A stretch of DNA of 64,000 bases from Orlajensenia sp037404875 (GCF_037404875.1 NZ_JBBELO010000024.1:1-64000); one strand, 5' to 3'; shown: positions 34,719 through 46,278, counted from the first letter of the stretch. Program-made: numbers and translations. Notes: generated from the sequence alone by a model not told the origin.

Positions 34719-35699
34719 TCAGTACTCGAGGGCATCCGGGCTGAACAGTCGCGAGATCTCTTCCGCCTCCTCGGCCGACGGATGCCAGTGGCTCGCCGCT
34801 TCGGCGTTCTGCACGATCTGCTCGGGCCGGGTCGCGCCGGCGATGACGCTCGTGAGGGCGGGCTGGGCGAGCAGCCATCCGAAGGTCGCCTGCAGCATCG
34901 TGATGTCGCGGGCGTCGCAGAAGGCCTGATAGCGCTCCATCGTTCCCCATGGGGCGTCGTCGGCGAGGTGCTTGCGCGCGTTCATGATGCGGCTGTCGTC
35001 TGGGCCGCCCGACCGCGAGAACTTGCCGGTCAGCAGGCCGTTGTACAGCGGGAACCACGGGAGGAATCCCAGGCCGAAGTGCTGTACTGCGGGGAGGACC
35101 TCCGCCTCGGCCTCGCGCTGCAGCAGGCTGTACTCGTTCTGGCTGGAGATGAAATGAGTGCGGCCGCGCAGCTCGGCCACGAGTTCGGCTTCCGCGATCT
35201 GCCAGCCGGCGAGGTTCGATGAACCGATGTAGCGCACCTTGCCCTCCTGCACGAGTTCGTCGAGAGCGGCCAGGGTCTCCTCGATGGGCGTGCGGGGGTC
35301 CGGACGGTGCAGTTGGTAGAGGTCGATCCACTCGGTCTGCAGGCGGCGCAGGCTCGACTCGACGGCGAGGCGGATGTATCGCCGCGAGCCGCGCGCATCC
35401 CAGTCCGGTCCGTTGAGGCCGCCCATGTCCATGCCGAACTTGGTGGCGAGCACCACGCGGTCGCGTCGACCCGCGAGGGCGACGCCCATCAGGCTCTCGC
35501 TGAGCCCGCGCTCGGCACCGTAGATGTCGGCCGTGTCGAAGAACGTCACACCGGCTTCGATGGCCGCGTCGATGACGGCGGTCGTTCCCTCCTGGCTCTG
35601 CGTCGCCGTTGCGGTGCGACCGAAGTTGTTGCACCCGAGCCCCACGGTCGAGACGACCAGCCCGGAGCGTCCCAGCGTGCGGTATTCGATGTTCGCCAT
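34719..35699 (-). CDS. Aldo/keto reductase (YghZ/Tas-like, potassium-channel beta-subunit type)
   Basis: This is a 326-residue NADP-dependent AKR. The tetrad residues are Asp55, Tyr60, Lys87 and His131. It belongs to the longer subfamily with MANIEYRTLGRSGLVVSTVGLGCNNFG at the N-terminus and SVIAGATRPEQIVQNAEAA near the C-terminus. It probably reduces reactive aldehydes; the substrate is unknown. It is the first gene of a two-gene unit with the reductase at 33844. The start is ATG 35699, close to the convergent end of nothing else, and 67 bases separate it from the MBL-fold gene stop at 35767. Confidence 0.92.
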   Translation of the reverse strand: MANIEYRTLGRSGLVVSTVGLGCNNFGRTATATQSQEGTTAVIDAAIEAGVTFFDTADIYGAERGLSESLMGVALAGRRDRVVLATKFGMDMGGLNGPDWDARGSRRYIRLAVESSLRRLQTEWIDLYQLHRPDPRTPIEETLAALDELVQEGKVRYIGSSNLAGWQIAEAELVAELRGRTHFISSQNEYSLLQREAEAEVLPAVQHFGLGFLPWFPLYNGLLTGKFSRSGGPDDSRIMNARKHLADDAPWGTMERYQAFCDARDITMLQATFGWLLAQPALTSVIAGATRPEQIVQNAEAASHWHPSAEEAEEISRLFSPDALEY

Positions 35700-35766
35700 G
35701 CGACCAGCCTAAGGAGGCCACTCCGATCGGTCGCCGGGGTTGACGGGAGGCCTCGACCACGGGGCG

Positions 35767-36594
35767 TCATCCGGAGAGCTGGGAGTACCCCCGTACGACC
35801 GCGGCCTCGACGATCTCGAGCGGCAATGCCGTGCGCTGCGAGGCGCGCTCAGCGACGTACTCGAGCGGCTCATGATGCTCGAAGCCGTCGCGGATGGTGT
35901 CGGCGACGATGCCGAGGGTCCCGGCCTGCGACCGGATGAAGGCAGCGTCCACGACGGCGCCGTGCCCCGGAACGACGACTGCCGCGTCGGCCAGGCGGAG
36001 TGCGAGGGAGTCGAGCACGGCGGGCCAGCTGAGCGGATAGGCGCCCGAGCCGTACATCGGCGGACCCGACTCCTCGACCACGTCTCCGACGAACCAGACG
36101 CCGGCGTCGGGCACGTGCACGGCCAGGTCGGTGTCGGTGTGGCCCGGCGGCAGCGGGACGAGTTCGATGCTCCGACCGCCGAGGTCGATGCCCTGCTCCG
36201 CGTCCACCAGCTCCGTCGGCGCCGTGAGCACGACGTCGGTCCAGTCGTACTGTGGCGCACCCGACGGGTTCGCCGTCCATGCCTGCAACCGCGGGCGCTC
36301 GAACTGGTCGAAGTGGGCGGGGATGTTGGCGTGACCGTGGATTCTCGCCGTGGACGCGAACACCTGGTTGCCGAATGCGTGGTCGTAGTGAGCGTGCGTG
36401 TTGACGACATCCGTGACCGTCACCGAGAAGACGTCGGCGATCTCGGCCGCCAGTTCCCTTGCCTCACGCGGATTGCACCGGGTGTCGACGAGCAGCGCCC
36501 GACCCTCACCGCCCAGCACCAGGCCGATGGAGATGTCCAAGGGCTGGTAGCGCGCGACGAACACGCCTTCCGCGAGCTGCGTCCACTGTGCCAT
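35767..36594 (-). CDS. MBL-fold metallo-hydrolase
   Basis: This is a 275-residue metallo-beta-lactamase-fold hydrolase. The zinc motif HAHYDH has His67, His69, Asp71 and His72. Further ligands are in PPGHTDTDL, FVGDVVE and VPGHGAVV. No signal peptide is seen, so it probably works in the cytoplasm. The substrate is not predictable from sequence; candidates include thioesters and other small esters. ATG 36594 lies 7 bases after a TAGGAT box with no ribosome site in between, so a leaderless mRNA is likely. It is divergent from the MGMT gene with 109 bases between. Confidence 0.88.
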   Translation of the reverse strand: MAQWTQLAEGVFVARYQPLDISIGLVLGGEGRALLVDTRCNPREARELAAEIADVFSVTVTDVVNTHAHYDHAFGNQVFASTARIHGHANIPAHFDQFERPRLQAWTANPSGAPQYDWTDVVLTAPTELVDAEQGIDLGGRSIELVPLPPGHTDTDLAVHVPDAGVWFVGDVVEESGPPMYGSGAYPLSWPAVLDSLALRLADAAVVVPGHGAVVDAAFIRSQAGTLGIVADTIRDGFEHHEPLEYVAERASQRTALPLEIVEAAVVRGYSQLSG

Positions 36595-36601
36595 GGCTTC
36601 G

Positions 36602-36607
36602 ATCCTA
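36602..36607 (-). promoter_or_regulatory. -10 box of a leaderless promoter for the MBL-fold gene
   Basis: TAGGAT on the minus strand ends 7 bases before the ATG at 36594, the spacing expected when transcription starts at the start codon. Confidence 0.5.
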
Positions 36608-36691
36608 GGCTCACCCCTCCTCCCCCGATGGTGCGGATGGGCACCGTGCACCCATGTCCGTTTTCCGCGAGCCATCGTCGCCGGCCGGGGT

Positions 36692-36697
36692 TAGATT
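36692..36697 (+). promoter_or_regulatory. -10 box of a leaderless promoter for the MGMT gene
   Basis: TAGATT ends 6 bases before the ATG at 36704. No Shine-Dalgarno site lies in between. Confidence 0.55.
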
Positions 36698-36703
36698 CGA
36701 CCT

Positions 36704-37261
36704 ATGAGAACCCCCGCCACCCTGACGACGGTGCCCCTGCACCTGCAACGCATGGAGAGCCCGATCGGGCGCATCGAGCTCACGAGCAACGGCGAGCACA
36801 TCACGTCGTTGAGCATGGAACGCGCCGGCGTGCTCCCGCACGACGGCGAGCCGGTGCAGTCCGACGCCGTGCTCGAGAAGGCGATCACACAGCTCTCCGA
36901 GTACTTCGCCGGGGAACGCACCGAGTTCGACCTTCCCGTGCTGCTCGAGGGCACCGCGTTCCAGCGCGCCGTGTGGGAGCAGATCGCCGCGCTCTCCTGG
37001 GGTCAGTACACCTCGTACGGCGAGCTCGGCCTCGCCGTCGGCCGGCCGCACGCCGGACGCGCGATCGGCCGTGCCGTCGGAGCCAACCCGGTTCCCCTCA
37101 TCGTGGGTTGTCATCGGGTGCTCTCCTCCAGTGGCCACATCACCGGCTACAGCGGTGGCGAGGGCATCCCGACGAAGGTCTGGCTGCTCGAGCACGAGTC
37201 GATCGCCCACAAGGGCGCCGCTCCGGCTCTGTTCGACCTCGACGCGGTGGCACTGCCGTGA
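36704..37261 (+). CDS. ogt: Methylated-DNA--[protein]-cysteine S-methyltransferase
   Basis: This is a 185-residue suicide repair protein that takes the methyl group from O6-methylguanine (and O4-methylthymine) in DNA onto its own cysteine. The acceptor is Cys136 in IVGCHRVLSSSG. The usual motif is PCHRV, so the proline is replaced by glycine here, but Cys, His and Arg remain. The DNA-binding helix includes the arginine finger region RPHAGRAIGRAVGANP. Its stop overlaps the start of the 3-methyladenine glycosylase gene in GTGA, so two alkylation-repair activities are made together. ATG 36704 is supported by the TAGATT box 6 bases before it. Confidence 0.93.
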   Translation: MRTPATLTTVPLHLQRMESPIGRIELTSNGEHITSLSMERAGVLPHDGEPVQSDAVLEKAITQLSEYFAGERTEFDLPVLLEGTAFQRAVWEQIAALSWGQYTSYGELGLAVGRPHAGRAIGRAVGANPVPLIVGCHRVLSSSGHITGYSGGEGIPTKVWLLEHESIAHKGAAPALFDLDAVALP

Positions 37262-37884
37262 GCTTCGGCGCCTCTCCCGTGCCTGTCGTGCCGCCTGCGC
37301 TCGTGACGGGAGACGACGGCCGTGCCCGCTGCGCGTGGAGCGCCGGTGACGCCGAGTACCGCCGCTACCACGACGAGGAGTGGGGAACACCCCTTCACGA
37401 CGAGCGCCGCCTGTTCGAGAAGCTCTGCCTCGAAGGCTTCCAGGCCGGCCTGTCGTGGATCACCATCCTCCGCAAGCGGCCGGCCTTCCGGCAGGCCTTT
37501 CACGACTTCGATCCCGTCTCCGTCGCGGCGATGACGGATGCCGATGTCGAACGGCTGCTCGAGAACGCGGCGATCATCCGCCACCGTGGCAAGATCACCG
37601 CGACCATCTCGAATGCCCGGGCGATGCTCGACCTCGACGTCTCGCTCGATGCACTGCTGTGGGGCTTCGCGCCGAGCGCTGTGGAGCATCCGCGACCGCG
37701 GGAGTGGGCCGACATCCCGGCCGTCACGCCGGAGTCCACGGCGATGAGCAAGGAACTGCGGCGACGGGGGTTCCGGTTCGTCGGACCGACGACGCTCTAC
37801 GCTCTCATGCAGTCAACGGGAATGGTCGATGATCACCTCGCCGGCTGCTTCCGCGCCCAGCCCGACGACGCCGCCCGCGCCTGA
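37258..37884 (+). CDS. tag: DNA-3-methyladenine glycosylase I
   Basis: This is a 208-residue base-excision repair enzyme that removes 3-methyladenine from alkylated DNA. The family is recognised by RCAWSAGDAEYRRYHDEEWGTP, LFEKLCLEGFQAGLSW and IIRHRGKI, and by FRFVGPTTLYALMQSTGMVDDH near the C-terminus. The zinc site of TagA (Cys and His near both ends) is represented by Cys22, His37, His196 and Cys200 by my count. The N-terminus carries about 15 extra residues. GTG 37258 overlaps the ogt stop (GTGA). The gene faces yaaA, with a small tandem repeat between them. Confidence 0.93.
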   Translation: MSFGASPVPVVPPALVTGDDGRARCAWSAGDAEYRRYHDEEWGTPLHDERRLFEKLCLEGFQAGLSWITILRKRPAFRQAFHDFDPVSVAAMTDADVERLLENAAIIRHRGKITATISNARAMLDLDVSLDALLWGFAPSAVEHPRPREWADIPAVTPESTAMSKELRRRGFRFVGPTTLYALMQSTGMVDDHLAGCFRAQPDDAARA

Positions 37885-37889
37885 GGCCC

Positions 37890-37926
37890 AGACGGCCTGA
37901 GACTCAGACGGCCTGAGACTCAGACG
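37890..37926. repeat. Tandem 16-base repeat at a convergent gene end
   Basis: AGACGGCCTGAGACTC occurs at 37890-37905 and again at 37906-37921, followed by a partial third copy. Each unit contains CTGAGACTCAG, which can fold back, so the array may act as a small two-way terminator. The last copy includes the yaaA stop codon. Confidence 0.7.
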
Positions 37927-38669
37927 ATGAGGGCCAGCTCCTCCGGCACCCCGGCGATCCTTTCCAGCCGCCAGCCCGAGAGCGCGGCCCAGTCGAGCAG
38001 TTCGTCGACGGATGCGACGTCGTGCTGCTCACGCACCAGGGCGCGGGTGAAGCGCCCCTTCGCCGCCTTGTTGAAGTGATTCAGGGCACGACGGCGGCCA
38101 TCCTCCCCCTCCGTCAGCACGCGCAGCCAGACCGAGTGCTCGCGCACCGGCGCCGGGCCGAGGTCGCGGTAGCCCTCGGAACGCAGGTCGAGGACGAGTC
38201 CCTCTTCCCGGTTCAGTTCGCGCGAGATCGCCGGAGACCAGTGCTTCTTGAGCGAGATGCCGGGGAGCCGGGAATCGTGGGAGAGCCGGTAGGCCGGGAT
38301 GGGATCCAGTGCGGCCACGGGTCCGAACAGGGCGGAGTGCACGAGGAGGTGCTGGTGGGCGAATGCGCGTTCCGGCTCGGTGAGGCTCGCGGAGTCGAGG
38401 CCGTCGAAGAGCACGCCGGTGAACCGCTCGATCGCCGGCATCGTCGGCGAGAGGGTGAGCCGGCGATTCGCCTCGATCTCGCCGCGCTGGGTTGCGCCGA
38501 GCTTCAGCGCTACGGCGCTCGCCTCGGCATCGCGGGCGAGCCCGCGCAGTTCCCGAACGAGGGCGCGTCGCTGCGGCGCCAGCGCGGGAAACGCGAGCGC
38601 CTTCACATCGAGGCGGTCACCTTCGCCCCCGGCCCGCTTGGTCTCGGAGGGCGGAAGAAGAATCCTCAC
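37920..38669 (-). CDS. yaaA: YaaA-family protein (peroxide stress, DUF328/UPF0246)
   Basis: This is a 249-residue cytoplasmic protein of the YaaA family. E. coli YaaA limits free iron and DNA damage under hydrogen peroxide stress, and its fold includes a DNA-binding helix-hairpin-helix. Hallmarks seen are ILLPPSETKRAG at the start, FTGVLFDGLD, PIPAYRLSHDSRLPG, and FNKAAKGRFTRALV near the end. GTG 38669 overlaps the stop of the P-loop kinase gene in GTGA, which fixes the start. The last codons lie inside a tandem repeat shared with the convergent glycosylase gene. Confidence 0.92.
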   Translation of the reverse strand: MRILLPPSETKRAGGEGDRLDVKALAFPALAPQRRALVRELRGLARDAEASAVALKLGATQRGEIEANRRLTLSPTMPAIERFTGVLFDGLDSASLTEPERAFAHQHLLVHSALFGPVAALDPIPAYRLSHDSRLPGISLKKHWSPAISRELNREEGLVLDLRSEGYRDLGPAPVREHSVWLRVLTEGEDGRRRALNHFNKAAKGRFTRALVREQHDVASVDELLDWAALSGWRLERIAGVPEELALIV

Positions 38670-39223
38670 CCGGCGATGAAGGCGATCGCGGCATCGACGT
38701 TGACGCCGAGCGATTCCACGGAGTCCACGGTCACGCGCGGCATCGCGGCGCTGTGGCCGATCCAGGGCTCGTAGCCCTCGAGGCTCTGCTCGACCGCACG
38801 CCAAGTGACCTCGTCGACGTGCGGAAGGTTGCGCACCCGCTTGGCGAGCCGCAGCTTGTGCACCTCTTCGTCGCTGCAGACCACTTCGACGACCCGCAGC
38901 ACGGCGCCCGCGCGGCCCGAGAGCTCGCGCCACTGCATCCGCGCCGGCTCGACGGCGTTCACGGCGTCGATGACGACCGACCGACCGGCGGCGAGAACGC
39001 TCTCGGCCATCTTCTCGGCCACGAGGTAGGCGGCGAGCCCCGTCGGCTGGTCGGCGTCGATGCCCGCAGAGAGGATCGCCGACTCGATCGGATCGACCGA
39101 GACGACGGTGGCTCCGATGCGGGCGGCGATGATCTCGGCGATGGTGGACTTGCCGGCTCCGGGAAGTCCGGCCATGACGACGAGGTAGGCGACGCTCAGG
39201 TCGCCGAACTGACGGTCCGACAC
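38666..39223 (-). CDS. P-loop kinase-like AAA ATPase
   Basis: This is a 185-residue protein with an adenylate/zeta-toxin-like P-loop, MAGLPGAGKST, at about residues 17-27, and a second conserved block VVSVDPIESAI. It probably phosphorylates a small molecule or nucleoside-type substrate, but the substrate is unknown. The start is GTG 39223, preceded by GGGGGAAC. It follows atpC by 58 bases and overlaps yaaA in GTGA, so it may be read through from the ATP synthase operon. A toxin role is not suggested, since no antitoxin partner is seen. Confidence 0.85.
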   Translation of the reverse strand: MSDRQFGDLSVAYLVVMAGLPGAGKSTIAEIIAARIGATVVSVDPIESAILSAGIDADQPTGLAAYLVAEKMAESVLAAGRSVVIDAVNAVEPARMQWRELSGRAGAVLRVVEVVCSDEEVHKLRLAKRVRNLPHVDEVTWRAVEQSLEGYEPWIGHSAAMPRVTVDSVESLGVNVDAAIAFIAG

Positions 39224-39281
39224 CGTTCCCCCTGGTACGCGTTCGGGCCGCCTGAGCCGGGCTCAGGCGGCCGGACTGGAA

Positions 39282-39542
39282 TCAGGCCAGCGCGGCCTGG
39301 CGTGCGACGACCTGCACGGTGTTGTTCTCGACCGAGAGGAAGCCCTCGGCCGCGTCCGCGGTGATCTTCTCGCCGCCGGGCAGGGTGATGCGCACCTCGC
39401 CGCTGGCCAGGATCGCCAGGAGCGGCTCGTGCCCGGGCAGGATGCCGATCTCGCCTTCGACGGTGCGGGCGACGACCATGCTGGCCTCGCCCGACCACAC
39501 CTGCTCGTCGGCCGAGACGACACTCACGGTGAGAGAGGCCAT
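39282..39542 (-). CDS. atpC: F1Fo ATP synthase subunit epsilon
   Basis: This is an 86-residue epsilon subunit, in effect only the N-terminal beta-sandwich (LTVSVVSADEQVWSGEASMVVARTVEGEIGILPGHEPLLAIL). The usual C-terminal two-helix hairpin that inhibits ATPase activity in many bacteria is absent or reduced to a few residues. Short epsilon subunits are also seen in other Actinobacteria. The ATG at 39542 lies 2 bases after the atpD stop, with AAGGAG inside the end of atpD. It is the last gene of atpBEFHAGDC. Confidence 0.95.
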   Translation of the reverse strand: MASLTVSVVSADEQVWSGEASMVVARTVEGEIGILPGHEPLLAILASGEVRITLPGGEKITADAAEGFLSVENNTVQVVARQAALA

Positions 39543-39544
39543 GT

Positions 39545-41005
<1,461 letters not shown>

Positions 41006-41036
41006 GTGTCTCTTCCTTCTGGGTACGAATCTGTGA

Positions 41037-41936
41037 CTAGGAGGCGGAGGCGAGCGCGTCGGCTCCACCCACGATCTCGGAGATCTGCTGCGTGATCTCG
41101 GACTGGCGGGCCTCGTTGGCCAACCGCGTGTAATCCGTGATGAGTTTGTCGGCGTTGTCGGTGGCCGCCTTCATCGCCTTCTGCGTCGCCGCGTGCTTGG
41201 CGGCAGCGGACTGCAGCATCGCGTTGAAGATGCGGCTCTCGATGTAGACGGGCAGGAGGGCGTCGAGCACGGTCGCGACGTCGGGCTCGAACTCGTAGAG
41301 CGGCAGCACGACGTTGCCCTCGGGCTCTTCCACGCCTTCGACGACCTCGAGGGGAAGCAGTCGCACGACCTGGGGCACCTGGCTGATCATCGAGACGAAG
41401 CGGTTGTAGATTACGTGGATCTCATCGACCCCGCCGTCCTCCGCGTCGCGAAGGAAGGCCTCGAGCAGGGCGTCGCCGATCTCCTTCGCCGTGTCGATGT
41501 CGGGATTGTCGGTCCCGCCGATCCACTGGCGCTCCGACGCGCGGCGCCGGAACGAGAAGTAGCCGACGGCCTTGCGCCCGACGAGGAAGTAGACGACCTC
41601 CTTGCCCTGGCTGCGCAGCAGCTCGGCGAGCTGCTCGGCCTCGCGCAGCACCTGGGAGTTGAACGCGCCCGCGAGTCCGCGGTCGGAGGTGAAGATGAGA
41701 ACGGCTGCCCGCTCGATCTTCTCGGGCTCGGTGGTCAGCACGTGCTCGACGTTCGAGTACGTGGCCACCGCCGAGACGGCGCGGGTGATCGCCCGTGAAT
41801 ACGGCGTCGACGCGGCGACGCGTGCCTGCGCCTTCTGGATGCGTGATGCGCTGATCAGCTCCATGGCACGGGTGATCTTCTTGGTCGTCTGGGCAGAGCG
41901 GATCTTCTGCCGGTAGACCCGAAGCTGGGCTCCCAT
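41037..41936 (-). CDS. atpG: F1Fo ATP synthase subunit gamma
   Basis: This is the 299-residue central stalk subunit. The N-terminal helix GAQLRVYRQKIRSAQTTKKITRAMELIS and the C-terminal helix MKAATDNADKLITDYTRLANEARQSEITQQISEIVGGA form the coiled-coil rotor shaft. The middle Rossmann-like domain contains SDRGLAGAFN. Length is typical of Actinobacteria. ATG 41936 is followed immediately by conserved residues. It lies between atpA (41 bases) and atpD. Confidence 0.97.
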   Translation of the reverse strand: MGAQLRVYRQKIRSAQTTKKITRAMELISASRIQKAQARVAASTPYSRAITRAVSAVATYSNVEHVLTTEPEKIERAAVLIFTSDRGLAGAFNSQVLREAEQLAELLRSQGKEVVYFLVGRKAVGYFSFRRRASERQWIGGTDNPDIDTAKEIGDALLEAFLRDAEDGGVDEIHVIYNRFVSMISQVPQVVRLLPLEVVEGVEEPEGNVVLPLYEFEPDVATVLDALLPVYIESRIFNAMLQSAAAKHAATQKAMKAATDNADKLITDYTRLANEARQSEITQQISEIVGGADALASAS

Positions 41937-41977
41937 GTCTCTCCTGTGTTCTCGAGGCCGTCGATGTCGAGGCGCGC

Positions 41978-43615
<1,638 letters not shown>

Positions 43616-43671
43616 GATCTTCCCTTTTCTGTACGGGCTGTACAGGGTTGCTTTATCGATTCTGCCCGGCG

Positions 43672-44466
43672 TCAGCCGGCGAGCTGGAGGCGAAGGTCGC
43701 CGAGGCGCTTCGCGATGCTGCCGTCGATCACGTCATCGCCGACCTGCACGCGCAGGCCTCCGATGAGGGTGGGGTCGACGACCTGGTTGATGCGGATATT
43801 GCGACGATACTTCGCCGTGAGGCTGCTGGCGAGACGTTGCACCTGGGCCTCGGGAAGAGGCACAGCCGACGTGACGACCGCGACACCGTAGCCGGCCTCG
43901 TCGGCGACGACGGATGCGGCGTGACGCAGCAGTTCGCCCATGCGGCGCCCGCGAGGCTGCTGCACGAGGTGAGCGAGGATCGCCAGGGTCTGCTCGGAGG
44001 CCCGGCCGCCGAGCAGCTTCTGCAGCAACGTGACCTTGCCCGCGTTGTCACCGAGCTTCGAGGAGAGCGCGAGCTCGAGTTCGGAGTTCTCGGAAACCGT
44101 GCGTGCGATCGAGAACAGCTCGTCGTCGACCGAGACCTCGGCCGGCGCCGAAGCGGCGATGACCCGGAGGCCGATCTCCTCGATGCCCACGAGCACGTCG
44201 GCGGCACGCGACCAGCGCTGCCGGCCGATCTCCTGGAGCAACGCGAGCGCCGCCGGCGTGACGGTCGAGGAGAAGACCGCCGTGATCAGGCTCGCCTTGG
44301 TCTCGGGGTCCGCACCGGGATCGGCGATCGCGTGCGCGAGCTGCTGGGAGCCCCCGACGACGCGGCCGGCCCCGAGCAGTGCCTGGCCACTCGCCAGGTC
44401 GCTCACGCCCTGCGCGAGCAGTGCTGAACGCACCGTCGCGAGGGCCTGGCTGGTCGCTGAACCCAT
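43672..44466 (-). CDS. atpH: F1Fo ATP synthase subunit delta
   Basis: This is the 264-residue peripheral-stalk subunit joining the F1 head to subunit b. It is about 85 residues longer than the E. coli protein, as in other Micrococcales. It is not fused to a second b-type domain, unlike the mycobacterial b-delta protein. The conserved C-terminal block IRINQVVDPTLIGGLRVQVGDDVIDGSI is intact. ATG 44466 lies 5 bases after the atpF stop. Confidence 0.95.
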   Translation of the reverse strand: MGSATSQALATVRSALLAQGVSDLASGQALLGAGRVVGGSQQLAHAIADPGADPETKASLITAVFSSTVTPAALALLQEIGRQRWSRAADVLVGIEEIGLRVIAASAPAEVSVDDELFSIARTVSENSELELALSSKLGDNAGKVTLLQKLLGGRASEQTLAILAHLVQQPRGRRMGELLRHAASVVADEAGYGVAVVTSAVPLPEAQVQRLASSLTAKYRRNIRINQVVDPTLIGGLRVQVGDDVIDGSIAKRLGDLRLQLAG

Positions 44467-44471
44467 TGCGG

Positions 44472-45035
44472 CTACTTCTTTCCGCTCGAGGTGGTCTCGC
44501 CGGCCTCGAGTTCTGCGAGGAAGCGGTCCACGATGGCGGTGGCACGCTTGTCGTCGCTGAGGCTCTCGCCGATGACGCCGGAGGCCAGGTCGATGGCCAG
44601 CGTGCCGACCTCGCCGCGCAGCGACACGGCGGCCGCCTGGCGCTCGGCCTCGATCTGCGACTGAGCCGCCGCGGCGATACGAGCGGACTCGACGGTGGCG
44701 GCATCCTTCGCCTCTGCGACGATGCGCTTGCCGTCCTCACGAGCGGACTCGCGAATCTGGCCGGCCTCCGCGCGTGCGTCGGCGAGCTGAGCGGTGTACT
44801 CCTCGAGCGCGGCCTCGGCCTTTCGCTGGGCCTCGTCGGCCTTCGCGATGTTGCCCTCGATCGCCTCGCCACGCTCATCGAGCATCTTCTGCAGGCGCGG
44901 CAGTGCGTAGCGCCAGAAGAAGATCAGGATGATGACGAAGCACACGAACGACCAGAACAGGTCGTACACCTCGGGGAGCAGCGGGCTCGGAGCCTCTTCG
45001 GACTCGGCCGCGGCACTCAGCAGTGCGTGAAGCAC
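44472..45035 (-). CDS. atpF: F1Fo ATP synthase subunit b
   Basis: This is the 187-residue peripheral-stalk subunit. One N-terminal membrane helix (about residues 22-43, VYDLFWSFVCFVIILIFFW) is followed by a long charged helix rich in Ala, Glu, Lys and Arg that dimerises as the stator. The GTG at 45035 follows AAGGAGG at ideal spacing. It sits between atpE, 30 bases upstream, and atpH. Confidence 0.97.
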   Translation of the reverse strand: MLHALLSAAAESEEAPSPLLPEVYDLFWSFVCFVIILIFFWRYALPRLQKMLDERGEAIEGNIAKADEAQRKAEAALEEYTAQLADARAEAGQIRESAREDGKRIVAEAKDAATVESARIAAAAQSQIEAERQAAAVSLRGEVGTLAIDLASGVIGESLSDDKRATAIVDRFLAELEAGETTSSGKK

Positions 45036-45065
45036 GTTGCCTCCTTGAATGGCGGGTTGCGCGGC

Positions 45066-45302
45066 TTAGAAGCCGAAGATGAAGCCGGTTGCGATGCCGA
45101 CGAAGGCGAGCGCCTCGGTGAATGCGATGCCGATCCACATCAGCACCTGCAGGCGGCCGGCGAGCTCGGGCTGGCGAGCCACACCCTCGATCGTCTTGCC
45201 GACGACGATGCCGACGCCGATGGCGGGGCCGATGGCGGCGAGGCCGTAGCCGACCGTCGCGATCGATCCGCTGATGTCCGCGAGAACGGTGGTTGCGTCC
45301 AC
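45066..45302 (-). CDS. atpE: F1Fo ATP synthase subunit c
   Basis: This is the 78-residue proteolipid of the Fo rotor ring, with two membrane helices joined by the polar loop GVARQPE. The proton-carrying carboxylate is Glu63 in AFTEALAFVG, so the coupling ion is most likely H+. The glycine-rich first helix (GYGLAAIGPAIGVGIVVG) packs the ring. GTG 45302 follows AAGGAAAGG. A longer frame runs 5' across the atpB junction and is not used. Confidence 0.97.
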   Translation of the reverse strand: MDATTVLADISGSIATVGYGLAAIGPAIGVGIVVGKTIEGVARQPELAGRLQVLMWIGIAFTEALAFVGIATGFIFGF

Positions 45303-45355
45303 GTTGTTACCTTTCCTTGGGTGGTGTCCGGGCGGTGTGCCCGAGTCAGGGGGTT

Positions 45356-46153
45356 TTAGTGCTCTTCGGCCACGGCCAGCTGAATGTAGACAGCGGTGAG
45401 CAGGGCGAAGACGTAGGCCTGGAGCACGGCGACGAGGATCTCGAAGAGCGTGAAGGCGAATCCGAAGGCGAAGCTTCCCACCGACAGCACTGACCAGAAG
45501 CCGCCTGCGGTGAAGAGGAAGAACGAGGTCGCCGAGAAGAACAGCACGAGCAGCAGGTGGCCGACGATCATGTTCATGAGCAGTCGGAGCGTGAGCGTGA
45601 CCGGCCGGATGATGAAGGTCGAGATGAACTCGATCGGAGTGACGATGAAGTACACCGGCCACGGCACGCCGGCCGGGAAGAGCGAGTTCTTGAAGAACTT
45701 GGCGGGGCTCTTCTTGATTCCGGCGTAGATGAACGTGATGTACGAGACGGCTGCCAGCACGAGCGGAACGCCGATGACGCTGGTTCCGGCGATGTTCAGG
45801 CCGGGAATGATGCCGGTGATGTTCATGAACAGCACCATGAAGAAGATCGTCGTGAGGATCGGCAGGAAGCGGCGGGCGTCCTTGCGGCCGAGCAGGTCTT
45901 CGGCGATGTTCACGCGGACGAGGTCCAGGCCCATCTCGACGAGGCTCTGGAAACGACCGGGAACGACCTTCATGCGGCGGGTGCCGAGCCAGAAGATGAG
46001 CAGCAGGGCGATCACGGCGACGAAGCGCACCAGCATGATGCGGTTGATCGCGAACGGGGTGCCCTCGAAGAGCACGATATCCGGGAAGAACTCCAGGATC
46101 GAAGGAGCGTGGAAGCCGCCATCGTCGGTTGAGGTTTGAACCAGCAGGTTCAC
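45356..46153 (-). CDS. atpB: F1Fo ATP synthase subunit a
   Basis: This is the 265-residue membrane subunit carrying the proton half-channels. The essential arginine is Arg190 in TLTLRLLMNMIVGHLLL. About six helices are predicted, and FFPDIVLFEGTPFAINRIM near the N-terminus is typical of actinobacterial subunit a. GTG 46153 is the first start in a frame that is open further upstream, but no ribosome site is evident before it, so the exact start is less sure. It is the first gene after a 173-base gap that probably holds the operon promoter. Confidence 0.95.
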   Translation of the reverse strand: MNLLVQTSTDDGGFHAPSILEFFPDIVLFEGTPFAINRIMLVRFVAVIALLLIFWLGTRRMKVVPGRFQSLVEMGLDLVRVNIAEDLLGRKDARRFLPILTTIFFMVLFMNITGIIPGLNIAGTSVIGVPLVLAAVSYITFIYAGIKKSPAKFFKNSLFPAGVPWPVYFIVTPIEFISTFIIRPVTLTLRLLMNMIVGHLLLVLFFSATSFFLFTAGGFWSVLSVGSFAFGFAFTLFEILVAVLQAYVFALLTAVYIQLAVAEEH

Positions 46154-46278
46154 AGCGTTAGCTAGCAGCGCTATCTCCTGTTCGGGGCGTGGAGCATGCT
46201 CTCACGGCGACGAGCGAAACGGGATTCGGACCGATGCGTGCCGACACTGCGCGCGGACGATCCGGGGAAACTTCGACA

